Source: Rostratula benghalensis (lineage: Eukaryota; Chordata; Aves; Charadriiformes; Rostratulidae). From it: a stretch of 64,000 nt of DNA. The notes under the pieces were generated by a model. It worked only from the letters and a program-made list of their open reading frames with translations, was not told the origin of the DNA and did not search any database. Where the stretch lies: assembly GCA_013399305.1 (NCBI GenBank), contig VXAI01000180.1, positions 1,462,221 to 1,526,220 of the forward strand, written 5' to 3'. This document shows positions 47,630-60,000 of the stretch, one piece after another. Numbering within the stretch: position 1 is the first letter of the stretch; every line of letters starts with the position of its first letter. A program made the translations under genes and the position numbers.

Positions 47630-48142
47630 GAGAGTTCTGTGTCCAGCTTCGGAGTCCTCAACGCAGAAAAGGCATGGACCTGTTGGAACGGGTCCAGCAG
47701 TGGGCCATGAAGATCCTCAGAGGAATGGAGCACCTCTGCTGTGAGGACAGGCTGAGGGAGCTGGGGTTGTTGAGCCTGGAGAAGAGAAGGCTCTGGGGAG
47801 ACCTTAGAGCAGCCTTCCAGTACCTGAAGGGGGCTACAGGAGAGATGGGGGGAGGGATGCTTGATCAGGGAGTGGAATGATAGGATGAGAGGTAACAGCT
47901 TTCAATTGAAAGAGGGGAGATTTAGATGAGATCTCAGGAAGAAATTCTTTGCTGTGAGGGTGGTGAGACCCTGGAAGAGGTTGCCCAGAGCAGCTGTGGC
48001 TGCCCCATCCCTGGAGGGGTTCAAGGCCAGGCTGGATGGGGCTTGGAGGGACCTGGTGTGGTGGGAGGTGTCCCTGCCCTGGGCAGGGGGGTTGGAACTG
48101 GATGGTCTTGAAGGTCCCTTCCAGCTCCAACCATTCTATGAC
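47630..48142 (+). mobile_element. CR1 LINE, sense copy (type B)
   Basis: Starts near AGAGTTCTGTGTCCAGC and runs through a DRLRELGLLSLEKRRLWGD-like segment to CCAACCATTCTATGACTC. Its downstream part belongs to the duplicated block. Confidence 0.93.
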
Positions 48143-48360
48143 TCTTGAGTTCCCTAGGCTGTCATGGAAAAGCAACTGGAGTCAGTCAGTTTTCCTCTTA
48201 CAGGATCACAGAATGATGCAGGGTTGGAAGGGCCCTTTGGAGATCACCTAGTCCAACTGCCCTCTTACATTCTCTGTTGCTGTTGTTGCTTGGACCCTCT
48301 TCAAAACCATTAATAAAGCATCCTACAAGATGCTCACTGAACAGGCAAAGCCAGCTGAAG
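47751..48360. repeat. Compound CR1-plus-flank block, copy 2
   Basis: Partner of 43099-43704 in the same orientation, about 4.65 kb downstream, with exon 5 between the two copies. It contains the same CTTGAGTTCCCTAGGCTG spacer and the same antisense CR1 scrap (48203-48262). Confidence 0.85.
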
Positions 48361-49856
48361 GCCTCCTTCCCAGTAGGTCTCGCCCTGGGCTGTGGTGCTG
48401 ACCAGATCACTCAAATGCTTCAAACAAAAGCTCTCCTTTCACCTGCCCCAGTACCTGCTACTTTCTTTTCCCCAATGGTACTTGTAATGGATGGTTTCAG
48501 TGTCCATAGGTGGGACCCATTGAAGTGATTACATTAGTATGACAAAGTGGAGGTGGTGTGAGAGGAGGAACGAGCAGGCAGAAATTTCAGGGAAGGGCAG
48601 AAACTTCTTTGCTGTCCCACTTAGGGAAGGCGTATTTTGTAAAGATACCTTTTTATTTCCACTGTGGGGTTACCTTACCTGCCTTTGAGTTACTGTTGTT
48701 GAACCTGCCTCGCATGAACAAGGTTGTGACTCTCTTACAGCTGAGAGAACCTCCATGGCTTGGTGCTCAGACGTGGTCCAGCCCCCTGCCCTCTTCTCCC
48801 ATTCCTTGTCTGTTAACCCCTGCTATCCAGCCCAGCCCTGCTTCCTTCCTGGAGCTGGTTCTGGTGTCTGGATGCCTCACAGAACTTCTTACCTTGGTTG
48901 CAAAGTACCCACTTCTGTTTTGCAGAGTTAGTTTTCGGCTCGGTTTGGGACTTGGAGAAGCGAGAGAGGAAGTGGGCACGCATGGATGCAGAAAAAGCCC
49001 TTCTGTTGCGGCAGCGTCACGTTGGCCTAGGTGTCTCATTGAACCACAACCCGAGAGCGGTCTTGTTGTGAAACAGCCTGAGAAGGGCTGTCTCTGCACT
49101 TGTACTGCAGCCCCAGAGACTGGCACTGAGACTCAGAGGGGACGTGAGCCCAGGCTGAGTGGCTCTCTGTTCATGGTGTGCTGCAGCTGGGCTAGAAATG
49201 GATGAATTTTGTTAATTCAAGCTTTATTCTCTATCTCACCCCAAAGGGGCAGGCAGTGTTCATTAGAAGTACCATCGTGCTCAGCGTAAGGTTGCTCTGA
49301 GGTTTCCTTGACATGTGGAACTCATGTTAGGGGCAGCTCTTCAGTTATCACTTGAGTGTGTAATGAAGTTTTAGTGCCTGGGCTGGAGAGCAAGACTCCA
49401 GCTTTTTATGTAACTTCCACCGAGGAAGAGGCCTGCGCTTCATTTCTGGTTGGCTTTATTTATTGTGCTACTTACTCCTTATTTCAGTGAAGCAGATGAC
49501 TTGTAAAAGTGCAATGGACCAAAGTAAGAGAATGTAAATCCCTGGGTTTCTAGCTCTGCTTCAGTTTGTTGGTGGTGAAAAGAAGTAGGAATATAAGAAG
49601 TTGACAAGAACTAACAGTGTTTCCTAGTTAATTCTTCATATGTTATGTTCCTGAATATTGAAGAAGATTAGAATGCATTAGAGAATAGCCTTTCCAGTTT
49701 CTTGCTGTCAATATAGATTAAAAAATAAAAAACTGTGAGAGGGTTGGGGTTTTTTTTGGTTTTGTTTTGGGAATGTTTTCAAAAGTGGTTTTAATACTGT
49801 GTGTGGTAACCATAATTTGGGCCAGATCTCCTTAAATGCTTGCTGCTTAGAGCAAA

Positions 49857-50745
49857 TCACAGAATCAGAGGATTATGTGGGGTTGGAAGACACCTCTGGA
49901 GATCATCCAGTCCAACCCCCTGCCAAAGCAGGTCCACCCAGAGCAAGGCCCACAGGAACGTGTCCATGCAGGGTTTGAATGTCTCCAGAAAGGAAGACTC
50001 CACCACCTCTCTGGGCAGCCTCTGCCAGGGCTCTGACACCCTCAAAGGGAAGAAGTTCCTCCTTAAGTTCAGATGGAACTTCTGATGTTCCAGGTTTATG
50101 CCCATTCCCTCTTGTCCTGTCCCTGGGCACCACTGAGGAAAGCCTGGCCCCATCCTCCTGACACCCACCCCTGAAATATTTCTAGGTGTTGATCAGATCC
50201 CCCCTCAGCCTTCTCTTCTCCAGACTAAAAAGCCCCAAGTCCCTCAGCCTTTCCTCCTCAGAAAGATGCTCAGACCCCTCATCATCTTTGTAGCTGTACC
50301 GCCTCTAGCAGATTCGTGTCCCCCTTGAACTGGGGAGCCCAGAGCTGGACCCAGTGCTCCAGGTGGGGCCTCCCCAGGGCAGAGGAGAAGGGGAGGTTGA
50401 CCTCCTCCCACCTGCTGGTCACCCTTTTCCTGATGCCCCCCAGGATGCCATTGGTCTTCGACACCAGGGCCCATTGCTGGCTCATGGGCATCCAGTTGTC
50501 CCACAGGACTCCCAGGTCTTGTTCCTCAGAGCTGCTCTCCAGCAGGTCACCCCCAACCTGTCCTGGTGCAGGGGGTTCTTCCTCCCCAGGTGCAGCACCT
50601 ACACTGGCCCTGGTTGAATTTCATCAGGTTCCTCTCTGCCCAACTCTCCAGCCTGTCCAGGTCTCACTGGATGGCAGCACAGCCTTCTGGTGTGTTGGCC
50701 ACTCCACCCAGTATTGTGTCGTCCAAAAACTTGTCCCTTGTGCTG
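49857..50745 (-). mobile_element. CR1 LINE, 0.89-kb antisense copy (tail type A)
   Basis: The longest CR1 in the window. From AATCACAGAATCAGAGG it runs back past the ORF2 C-terminus into the catalytic-domain edge, where the minus strand shows a decayed FLDDTILGGVANTPEGCAA segment (the F-A-D-D region of CR1 reverse transcriptases) at about 50680-50735. Frameshifts make it inactive. Confidence 0.94.
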
Positions 50746-50925
50746 GGAGAAAACCGTAGGGGTGAGTGGTAGGTAGATTGTAGGGTGCAGTAGCCCTGGT
50801 GAAGCTGAGAGTGTGTCTTGTCAATTCGAATATATCAGCAGTGGTGCAGGAGGTCTTGGAAACTGTTTCAGTTTCCTGTTGAGATTGCTCATCTTTGGGT
50901 TTAACTTCAGGCTCATTCTTGATTT

Positions 50926-51288
50926 CTGAGGGGAGACTTTCTGGCTCTCTCCAACTCCCTGAAAGGAGGGGGTAGCCAGGGGGGGTCGGTCTCTTCTCCC
51001 GAGTCCCAGGCCATGGGACAAGAGGAAATGGCCTCCAGTTGCCCCAGGGGAGGTTCAGGTTTGGGATGAGGAGAAATGTTTTCATGGAAAGGGTTGTGAA
51101 GGCTTGGGCTGGGCTTCCCGTGGAAGGGGTTGAGGCCCCATCCCTGGAGATATACAGAAGACAGGTTGACAGAGTGCTGAGAGACATGTTTTAGTGGTGG
51201 GGTTTGTTTTTTAATCAGAATTGGGTTGGTGGTTGGATGAGATGATCTGAAAGGTCTATTCCAACCCAGACAATTCTGTTATTTTATG
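50926..51288 (+). mobile_element. CR1 3' fragment (tail type C), sense
   Basis: Starts TTTCTGAGGGGAGACTTTCT and ends ACCCAGACAATTCTGTTATT. Its 5' end faces the 5' end of the copy at 49857-50745 across 180 bases. Confidence 0.92.
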
Positions 51289-54200
51289 AAACGGTCATGT
51301 TTCCTTGCAACCTCATAGTTTGCTCATTCAGAGCTGTATTCAATGGTCTAGCCCAGAACTAGCATTTCAGAAGATCGTGGCTGTATGGATAGTCTTTCTG
51401 ATGTAGCAGAAGACTGGTAAAGATGTGGTGGGTTTTGGCCCTTGAAGTATCAGAAGAGTCGTGTGACTGGGCCAGACTCTCAGCCTTCCTTAAAAGGCTG
51501 CAAAACTGCCTCATAGTCCCTTATAAAGTAAGAAGAGGAAAGTGTGAGTTACAAGCCATAAATATTGAAAGACTCAAGAGTTAATAAAAGGAATCTAAAT
51601 TTATTTTTGTCATTACCAGTAATAATAATAATAATTATCTCATGACTGGGAGGAAAAAGGAGGAAGAATTTTCAGTATGCTTTTTATTGGCATTATTACA
51701 GTCTCTGTCACTTGTCATTTGGCTAAAAGAACATGCAGTTTTTTGCCAAAAAACCCGAGACTACGCTAAGCCTTGGCCGTCTTGACGCTAACCAGGATTA
51801 TTTCTGCTGCTGTTGAAGAAGCTTGTTCTTCAGGGCTCTATCAAAGTCCAGCCCAATGGCAGGGCAGCGTGATGGACACGGAGGTTTTGGGTTATGATTT
51901 GAAGTTTGGTAATCATTTAATTAGCTTAGTGTGGAGATTTGAGATAAAACCATCCTTTAAATTGGGGTGGTTGTTTTAAATTTTCCTGTCTTCCTCTCGG
52001 AACTAATAAATGCAGCCAGTCCAGGTTCATGGAAGTGTCTGAATAAAGGTGTGTTTGTGTGTTTTCAGCTCGAGCAAGGGGAGTCTCCTGTTGAACCCCT
52101 GCCGCTGCGGAGTTGGCTGCCGTGCAGCTGGAAGTCTCTGGGGCAGCAATTGTGCACGCTTTAAGGGCAAAGTGTATTGTTCAGTGAAATTTTAGCTCTT
52201 GGCTTGTCTCACAGAGATAGCACTGTATTACCAGCCCAGTGGAAAACTGCAGGGGGATCGGTTTGGAATTATTCTGACTTCAACACCCTTTTTGGGGCAG
52301 TTGCTCACGTACCTCCTAATGTTTTTTTTCCATCCCAGCCTGATGAGTATTTCAGTAGCGCTGTCAAAACGCTTAAGCAGGCTTTGCTCACAGCCACTTG
52401 TTCCTGTCCTGCTTCATGAGTTATGCCAGGGCTGTTGGTAGCAAACTGGACTGGCAAACTGATGGAGAGTATTCACAGTAGCCTCTGTTGTGGCTCTTAA
52501 TGAGATATTCCCTACCCCAGTTCACTCCCCTGATTGAGCTCACAGCGTTGCCCCAGAAAACAGTTTGCAAGCACATCTTCCTGGGTAAGTGGAAAGTGAA
52601 TTTCCAGAGGACAGGAACAATGCTAAGAAGGTCTTTGCCACTAAATAAAGTAGTCCTTTTCCACCCGTGCTGGCCACTGGCTATCTAGTACCTCCTCGCT
52701 CTCTCGCTCAGCTCCGGTGCTCATCTCAGGGATCCAATTCAATTTGCTAATCTGACAGAAAATAAGGCAGCCAATGGAGGGAGGAAAATAACATATTTTT
52801 GACAGTGCTGGGCTCTTAGACGGGCTCAGCCGTTCCCGTGAAGCTTCACCTGGAAGCATAGATTACTTAATTTGACACTGCTGCCAAAATCAATTATGGT
52901 CTGCCAGGGGCTTTACACAGTCTTCATTTCTTAGCGCTTCTCTAATGTCGGGAGAAGGTGGCGGCTCTTGTCTATAAGGCAAAAATCCAAAAAGAATCTA
53001 TAAAATGAGGTTATCTGGTCATACCACTGTGGGGATGGGAGTGGCAGGAGAATGAGAAAGGGCTGCAGCCCAGTCTCTCAGTGCTGTTCCCATAAAAGAA
53101 GAAAGTGGGATAGGTTTCCTTTGCTTGTGGATTTTTTGGTTAATTTTTTCTCCTCACTCGGTCGCTTTTGGGTTCGTTTCCCCATCGGGCTTCAAGGCTT
53201 GGGTTCCACCCTCCCTCTCAACAGGCATAGGAGCACAATCTCTTTTAGATGCTTCTGATGGGTGTCATATACAGGGTGTGCACTGTACCTTTTATATCAA
53301 AGTCTCACCTGAAGATGGAGCCATCAGAGATCACAGCTTTAGAGAGAAGGAAGGAGTTGCTGCTCTTGGCACTCTCCCCTACCTAAACACCTTTCCTCCA
53401 GCGTTTTTTTATCTTAATTTGCCTGTGCTTAAGAATAGTAGCATGTAAATGACCCCTGCTAAGAGGTGGTACCAACACCTTGTTGACAGGAACCTGGAAG
53501 AGGAGAGGAGACAGTTTTACTGGGTTTTATTTGTCGACCACTCTTGTAAAATATGATAAAAAGAGTAATTCCAGCAGCAGATGTATATTTCTCAGTGTTC
53601 TTCAGAGCACCAAATGCTGGACAAAACTAGTTAAGTTTTTCAAATTTTTTTTTTTTTTCCGCTCCAGACAGAAGTGTAGTGTTTAAGGAACTAGCAAAAA
53701 TACAGAGAAGAGCTTAAAAATCTCTGCTTTCTGCAACTTGCCAGGATGTTTTTGTCTCTTGGACAAGTGGTCACTCTGGGATGTTGTGGTGGCTGTGAGG
53801 AGTGGGAGTGCTGCTGCATAACTTCATAGTCATCTTTCAGCTTTCATCCCAATAATTTATTTCAGCCTCCTGGCCAGACTTGATTTCTGTCTGATGGCCA
53901 CTTCTCCTACAGACAGGAGTCAGAAAATACCTACTCAGGTGGATTTGTCTTGTCAGACTTGTGAATGCTGGCTGTTACTCAGAATGTGGGCTATCATTGT
54001 GTTTGAAAAGCAGTAGCCAAATCCCCCTTTAATGTGGTTTGTGGGTCTTTCATCCACCATCCCCTCAGTTTTTCTGTAGAGGAGGAAGTTTTTGTGAGCT
54101 TCTTCCACCTTTGCTGGTAACTGCCCTGGGCCACACTGCTGCTCAAAAGGCTTTTATCCTGGGTTGTATTTTTGTCCTACCCTGCATGTCCTTGGAACAG

Positions 54201-54386
54201 TGCAGGCTCAGAACCCTTGGTTGCAGTGATGTGGCGTGATTGCTTTAGCCCTTGGCATCACCAGCTCCAGTGGCTCCACACTGGTGTACACAATGGGACA
54301 ATGTCTTAGCACTTCTCCCCAAGTGCTGACAAGCCCAGGGAGGGTGCAGGGTGTGTTAACCCAGCTGGAGTTTAGACTTGGTTTAT

Positions 54387-54458
54387 CACAGAATCAGGGA
54401 ACTGTGGGAGTTGGAAGGGACCTCTAGAGCTCATCCAGTCCCACTCCCCTGCTAAAGC
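54387..54458 (-). mobile_element. CR1 3'-tail scrap (tail type D)
   Basis: About 70 bases, CACAGAATCAGGGAACTG to CACTCCCCTGCTAAAGCC, a very short antisense copy. Confidence 0.88.
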
Positions 54459-55067
54459 CTCCCTTTGAAGCAAACAGAAAACTTGTCCCTGGCTTCAGAA
54501 GGTCAGGATTTTGGTCTGTTTGGGTCCTGGCTATACAGCAACTTTGAACCACGCTGGTTGTCTAATGCTAACTGCCATCAGAGTTAGTGATGGAGCCTGG
54601 AAGTAAATAAAAGAGTTTTTCAGGTAATGGACTACACGTCGTAGCAATGAGACAGAAGATGGTTAATGTGTAAACCTTTTTACCAAGGACTCCTTTTACA
54701 CAAATACTTGATGAATTTAGGATGCCTAGACATGCTCTAAGGGTCAAGAGAAACAGGTTTTAGAGAAATGGGTTACATTTCCCCTGTCAACTGTCTTTTC
54801 TCTTCGGCTTTTTTCCTAACAGAAGTTAAACCCAAGTATTCTGAACAAATATTTGAAATCGATGTTTGAATGTTCTTTAGCAGTTGCCAAACTGTTTCTA
54901 TTCACAGTGATTTATTAGTGATTTACTGCCTCTTATTGTGTGTGTCTGCAACGTTAGGAATCGAGTGGGGGTGTGTGGGGGGGTGAGTGTGTGTGTGTAT
55001 GTAGAGGTAAATAGAGTTACAGATGTTTTAAAGTCTGTCTCCTCACGTCCAAGTTTTAATTTTGCAG

Positions 55068-55103
55068 ACGATATCAGAAATTGCAGAAGATAATGAAGCC
55101 CTG
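55068..55103 (+). CDS. ELMO1: ELMO1 coding exon 6 (residues 138-150, split at both ends)
   Basis: A 36-base exon lies between acceptor TAATTTTGCAG (AG 55066-55067) and donor GTAAGA at 55104. Its first base completes Glu138, it then reads RYQKLQKIMKP, and it ends with TG, the first two bases of codon 150 (Cys in known ELMO1). Entry and exit are both phase 2, so skipping it would lose 12 residues in frame. This small insert is the part of ELMO1 that differs most from ELMO2 here, which supports the paralogue call. A CR1 tail lies 0.6 kb upstream and another CR1 begins 0.45 kb downstream, the closest repeats to any exon in the window. Confidence 0.93.
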
Positions 55104-55461
55104 GTAAGAACCTGATTAGATCATCACCTTGCACACTTCCTCTTCTTTTGCATGACTGAATTCAGGCCCTTGCGCTACTCTTTCTGTGTAAATACAGCTG
55201 TGCATATGCATTCAGACAGCCTTCAACGTTCTCTGTTTTCTGCTCTTTGACACCTGTTAAAACTCTCTGGTGAAGCCTTTCTTGCTTTGCTTTTGTGGAA
55301 TGAGTGCTTCGTTTCTGTGACTTCTGCGGGGGCTTCTACTATTTCTTAATTAAGGCTATGGGTTCGCTTGTTTGTTTGTTCATTTATTTATTGAATTTTA
55401 TAATTTGAGCAAATAAACCATTTCCCTGCCTTCCCCAATGCCCTGCTTAAATTTGTCTGCC

Positions 55462-55545
55462 TTATGTGATAGCTGGCAATTTTAACTGTTGATGTTGAAG
55501 AGTGGGTTTATGTGATAGCTGGCAATTTTAATTGTCGATGTTGAA
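55462..55545. repeat. Local 38-bp direct repeat beside a CR1 5' end
   Basis: TTATGTGATAGCTGGCAATT and the following 18 bases occur at 55462-55499 and again at 55508-55545 with two mismatches. The second copy ends about three bases before the CR1 sequence begins. Confidence 0.93.
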
Positions 55546-55548
55546 AAG

Positions 55549-55780
55549 CAGCTTTAGGTTGGACATTAGGAATAGGTTCTTTCCTCTGAGGGTGGTGGAG
55601 CACTGGAAGAGGTTGCCCAGGGAGGTGGTTGAGGCCCCTTCCCTGGAGATCTTCAAGGGGAGGCTGGAGGAGGCCCTGGGCAGCCTGGTCTGGTTGGGGG
55701 TGTCCCTGCTGATGGCGGGGAGGTGGGACTAGATGACCCTAGAGGTCCCTTCCAGCCTGGACCATTCTGTGATTCTATGT
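55549..55780 (+). mobile_element. CR1 3' fragment (tail type E), sense
   Basis: Starts CAGCTTTAGGTTGGACATTA and contains CCTGCTGATGGCGGGGAGG. Ends GACCATTCTGTGATTCTATG. The ORF2 terminus NRFFPLRVVEHWKRLPREVV-like is still readable. Confidence 0.93.
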
Positions 55781-56799
55781 TGGTGAGATTAAAATAAGAG
55801 TTTGAATTGCTATTATTAGCTAATCCCAGGTACTGCTAGGTAATTTTGCAGGTAATTGCATAAAGGAAAATGGCAATATAGCGAAGGGTCTCATATCAGA
55901 AAGTTCAGAAGCCTATGTATTGCCCTGAGGATTGGGAATAGGACCTTTCTGTGTGCTTCAAGCTCAGCACGGCCTTCACAGGCTTTGATAAACTGAGACC
56001 CCCACAGATAATTGTCATCCCTTGATTGACGTGCAAGTTTGACACATTGAGTAGAGCTAAAACCCAAGGAAGCAAAAGAATAGTTCATCAATTAACTGTG
56101 CATCTGTCACTCTGAAAGCTTGATGTGGTTTCTCACAGGGGAAATGCAGCCCCCCCTCTGAATCCATGCCAGATCGTACTTTCACAAATCAGCTGCAAGC
56201 CAACTTCTGAACCATTTATTATTAAATCATTGCCTAATAAATAAATGAGGCAGTAAAGAATAAATTTGGCAGGAAACTTAAATCCTTCCCCTACTTTCTC
56301 TTTCTCAACCTCGCATGAAGTAACTTGTTTCATAATAGAAAAGTTTAGGTTCTGAGGAAAATGATTAAAATGGCATGAGGCTTTCAGAATTTTTGACAGC
56401 ATCCCTGCCTGCTAAGATGAGGTATCTGCTGTGCATTTAGGTGGTGGCTTTTTCCTCTCTGCTGTAAAGGTAATTCTTTGTGGAAGAATGGTTAGACTCC
56501 TTCAGCATCTCTCTGCTTCCAAATTCTGTTATCCTGTAGGCTTCTCTACATTAAATTATGCAGTTATCCTCAAGTCAGTACCAAAATACTGATTTGGAGT
56601 TGCAGTGCACCCTGGTTTTAGGAGGTGTTGGTACTGCTGGTCTGAATTAATTTTTTACACAGTTTGGGTTTGTTTACTCATGGGAACAAGGAGTTACCCG
56701 CTTTAAGGTGATTGTTATTGGTCAGTGTAGATGCAGCACATCAGTGGACACAGCAGGACCTAAAGCTTAGTCTAACTTTGGAAGTTAAATCCTGCCAGT

Positions 56800-57091
56800 A
56801 GAGTCACGGAATCAGGGAACTGTCAGAGTTGGCAGGAACCTCTAGAGCTCACCCAGCCCCACTCCCCTGCTAAAGCAGGGTTGCCCAGAGCACAGCACTC
56901 AGGGCTGCAGCCAGGAGGGGCTTGAAGGGCTCCAGAGAAGGGGACTCCACACCTTCCCTGGGCAGCCTCTGCCAGGGCTCTGACACCCTCACCACAAACA
57001 AGTTCCTCCTCATCTTTAGATGGAACTTCCCCTGTCCCAGCTTGTGCCCGTTGCCCCTCGTCCTGTCCCTGGGAACCACTGAGAAGAGTAT
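56800..57091 (-). mobile_element. CR1 3' fragment (tail type D), antisense
   Basis: Starts AGAGTCACGGAATCAGGG and contains CTGCTAAAGCAGGGTTGCCC. Cut at CCACTGAGAAGAGTATGG. Very close in sequence to the first 290 bases of the copy at 39059. Confidence 0.93.
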
Positions 57092-60000
57092 GGCTTAAAT
57101 ATTTTGTTTTCTGTCAGTAGTACATGGAATGATAGAAAAAAATAACACAAATTCTTCAGTATGGGACTAGCACTAAAGAAGGTACCAGAAACATTGGTCA
57201 GGACGTGAAAGCAATAGTTGTGGGAGCTGGCCTCTTTGCACAATTTGAAGGTAAATCGTGTACAGTAGTGCTCCTTGAGTACAGGTGTTGAACATCCTGA
57301 CTATTTTTTCATCCATGTATTAATGGGAAAAGGGTCCAGCAAAACAAGAACTGTAAACAAACACCTCAGAGCTTGGTATAAATGAACTAAACTAAACCTT
57401 CAAACTTGCAGGCCTGATGTCTCCTTGACTAAATAATCTTAAACTAAATTTTAATTAAAAAAAAAGAAACCAAGAAGTTAATTTGATTAACAGGATGATG
57501 TATTTCATCAGACTCCAGTGTCTCCTTTTACCTCTGGTAGCTTGAATGTGCTGCTCCGACTTTAAGAAACCCTGGTTTCCTCAGAGAGGCCTCGTTTAAC
57601 TTCCTCTGAAGGAAGTTATTCTAAAACATGGGTTTCTTTTTCTCCAGCTTCTCAGCTTTAGGGCTTCCTATTTTGTTCGAGGAATATATTTTTATGCCAT
57701 GTTGGCTAGTACTTGGACATATATAAAAAAATAAATTCGTATGGAGCAGCTTTATTGGTTGACCTTTGCATAGCAATGATGAATTGTAGTCAAACCACAC
57801 CCAGCAATGTTTTTTACTGTATAGTTAGTTATTCCTGATCTTGTAAGAAAATCTGGTTCCTTTAAGGAACCAGGAATTTAAAAGATGGGGAGGAAGAGAA
57901 GAGGTAATTCTAATCACATCTTCATGAAGAACTGGTGTGTAATAGTTCCTCTGGGCTAGTTTCCCATGAAAACAAATGCTTAATGTACCTCATAGTGCAT
58001 TTAGTCACACCCCATAACAAAAAGCACCAACACCTGGATTTATTCAAGAATACTTAGGGTTCTGTTTAAAAAGCGCAGTTTTTTGGGGTTTGGTTTTTTG
58101 TTTTTTTTTCATTCATCAGGGTTAATTTTCAAGCTTTAAGTAGCCCTGATACCAAAATCTACCAAGCTGTTTTTGCGATGCGAGTTGTTTAAAATCAGGA
58201 GGCCTCATGCCTTGGAATGAACGCGGTGAAACCCTGCCACAAAGAAATATTTCAGTGGTGCTTGGCAAAAAAGTAAAAATTAAGAAAAAAAAAAAAAAAG
58301 AAATCTGTGCTGACTGCAGTGTAGCATTGAAGTGCATTTTCTGTAATCATCTAGACAAATTGGGGCAGCTGGGCCCCACAGATTGTTTAGGCATCTCCAG
58401 CTGTGCTGAGTGAGTACCAAGGAGGTGGGAATTGCTCCTAGTTTGATTTTGATAATGGCTCAGCTTCACCCTTGGGAAGGTGACTTGAAGAAAGGAGGCA
58501 GTGGTGGAGCGCTGAAGAGGAGCTACAGCAATAAAAAAAAAAAAAAAAGGTAGTTGTTCACACTGTGCTTGCAAAGCGCCCTGCTGCACCATCAGGCTTC
58601 CTTTTAGACTTAATGGCCTGGGTTGAGAGACACAGGACTAACTTTTCTTTGAATGCTGGGGAAAACTGCACTTTTAGAAGACTCTAGTGCCTGAATTAGA
58701 GACAATATTTACTTTCTGGCCAGCCAGGCTCTGCGGGATTCAAGGTCTCGGTGTTTTTGAGCCTTGCCAGGTGCAGGGATGAGGGGGAGCAAGGCCTGGG
58801 CTCTTGACCCAAGCTGGCCACCAGGGTTATTTCATACCATGAAGGTCACATTCAGTATAAACTGGCAAAGTTTGCTGTGGAGTTCTCTCTCCCCTGATAG
58901 TGGCGGGTCCAGACAACTCCTTGTCCCACTGCTGGACCCCTGAGCCCTTCTTTTCCCCCCAAAGCCGTAGCACTCGCAGTGTCCCACCTTGGCTGTCCCT
59001 GCTGGGAGAGCACAGCTTCCTGCTGAGAGAATGGTCTGAGTATAAATAATTCTTGTATGTCTTAGATCAGTATGGGGATTAACACTGGTTCTTTAGTGTT
59101 ATTGTGAATTGTTTAGTCTTAATCTATTAAATCTATTTACATTTCCACCCTCGTGTTTCTTTGTGGACCCTGATTCCCCTTTCCTGGGTGGGAAGAGGTC
59201 ATGGGGTGATAGAATAATTGTCTGAACCACAATAAATTCTTAGGCGTTTTCTCAAACCACAATACTTCGTTGGGTTCTTGCCCCCATGGCTTTTCCAGAA
59301 CTCTTGTCCTCTGGTGGTTTGATATATTCCCTTCCCCAGTTTAAATTTATTCATGGCTGTTTATCCTTTACAACTCTTGACTTAAAAAGCTGATCCATTT
59401 CTTTGATGTTGACCTCAATGATGTCAGGCCTTTCAGCTGCCCAGTGTTAGGAGGAGGACAGTTGCTGGGTGATAAGGGACTTAAAGTCAACTGCTTCCTG
59501 AACTCCTGTAACTCTTTGTGTTGTCCCCTACCCCAGTTCAAGTTGTTCCTTTCCTGCCTTTCCCCTGCACAATTAGGGATCAGCTTTGGTTCTGCTTTGC
59601 CCCTGAAGAACGGGTTTGTGTGAAGATGTGCTGAATTTTGATTTTTAGTCCCAAAGGGCTGGTGACTGTATCCTGGCTGTGACAGAGAAGCAGCAGTCAG
59701 TTTCCAGGTTCTCAGGTGCAGCTTTCACCATATAAAACATGAGACAGCCCACCTAGCTTTATAAAACACCTTTTGGTTTTGTTTTGTTACCTGGTGACAT
59801 CTGAGCCTGGTGAATTACCGCAATTTAAAGAATCATTTGGACAGCTGAATATGTTCCCCTCCTCAATAGCAATGAAATCCTTGTTTCAGTGTGTTTGTTA
59901 AACATGGATTGAGGTTTGAGTAGTTTTCTTTTTTCTTTTTTTTTTTAAGAAACCTCTAGGGGTTTGTGTGTTCAAGTCCCACTAATTTATTTTGAAAAGA

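Larger units (their letters stand above)
45205..55067 (+). other. ELMO1: ELMO1 intron between coding exons 5 and 6 (9.9 kb)
   Basis: Phase 2 GTAAGT...GCAG intron with five main CR1 pieces. The stretches 45205-47629, 48361-49856, 51289-54386 and 54459-55067 hold no recognised gene. They contain a (TA)n run near 46438-46456, a (TAA)n run near 51619-51635 and GT-rich sequence near 54980-55002. Confidence 0.93.

Noticed and set aside
48558..49205. A 215-codon open frame on the sense strand of intron 5, the longest outside CR1
   Set aside because: It has no ATG at its start (GTG); the first ATG is near 48714, leaving about 163 codons. It resembles no family I know, has low-complexity Pro/Leu/Ser-rich content and shows no splice or promoter signals. 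Chance is the simplest explanation.
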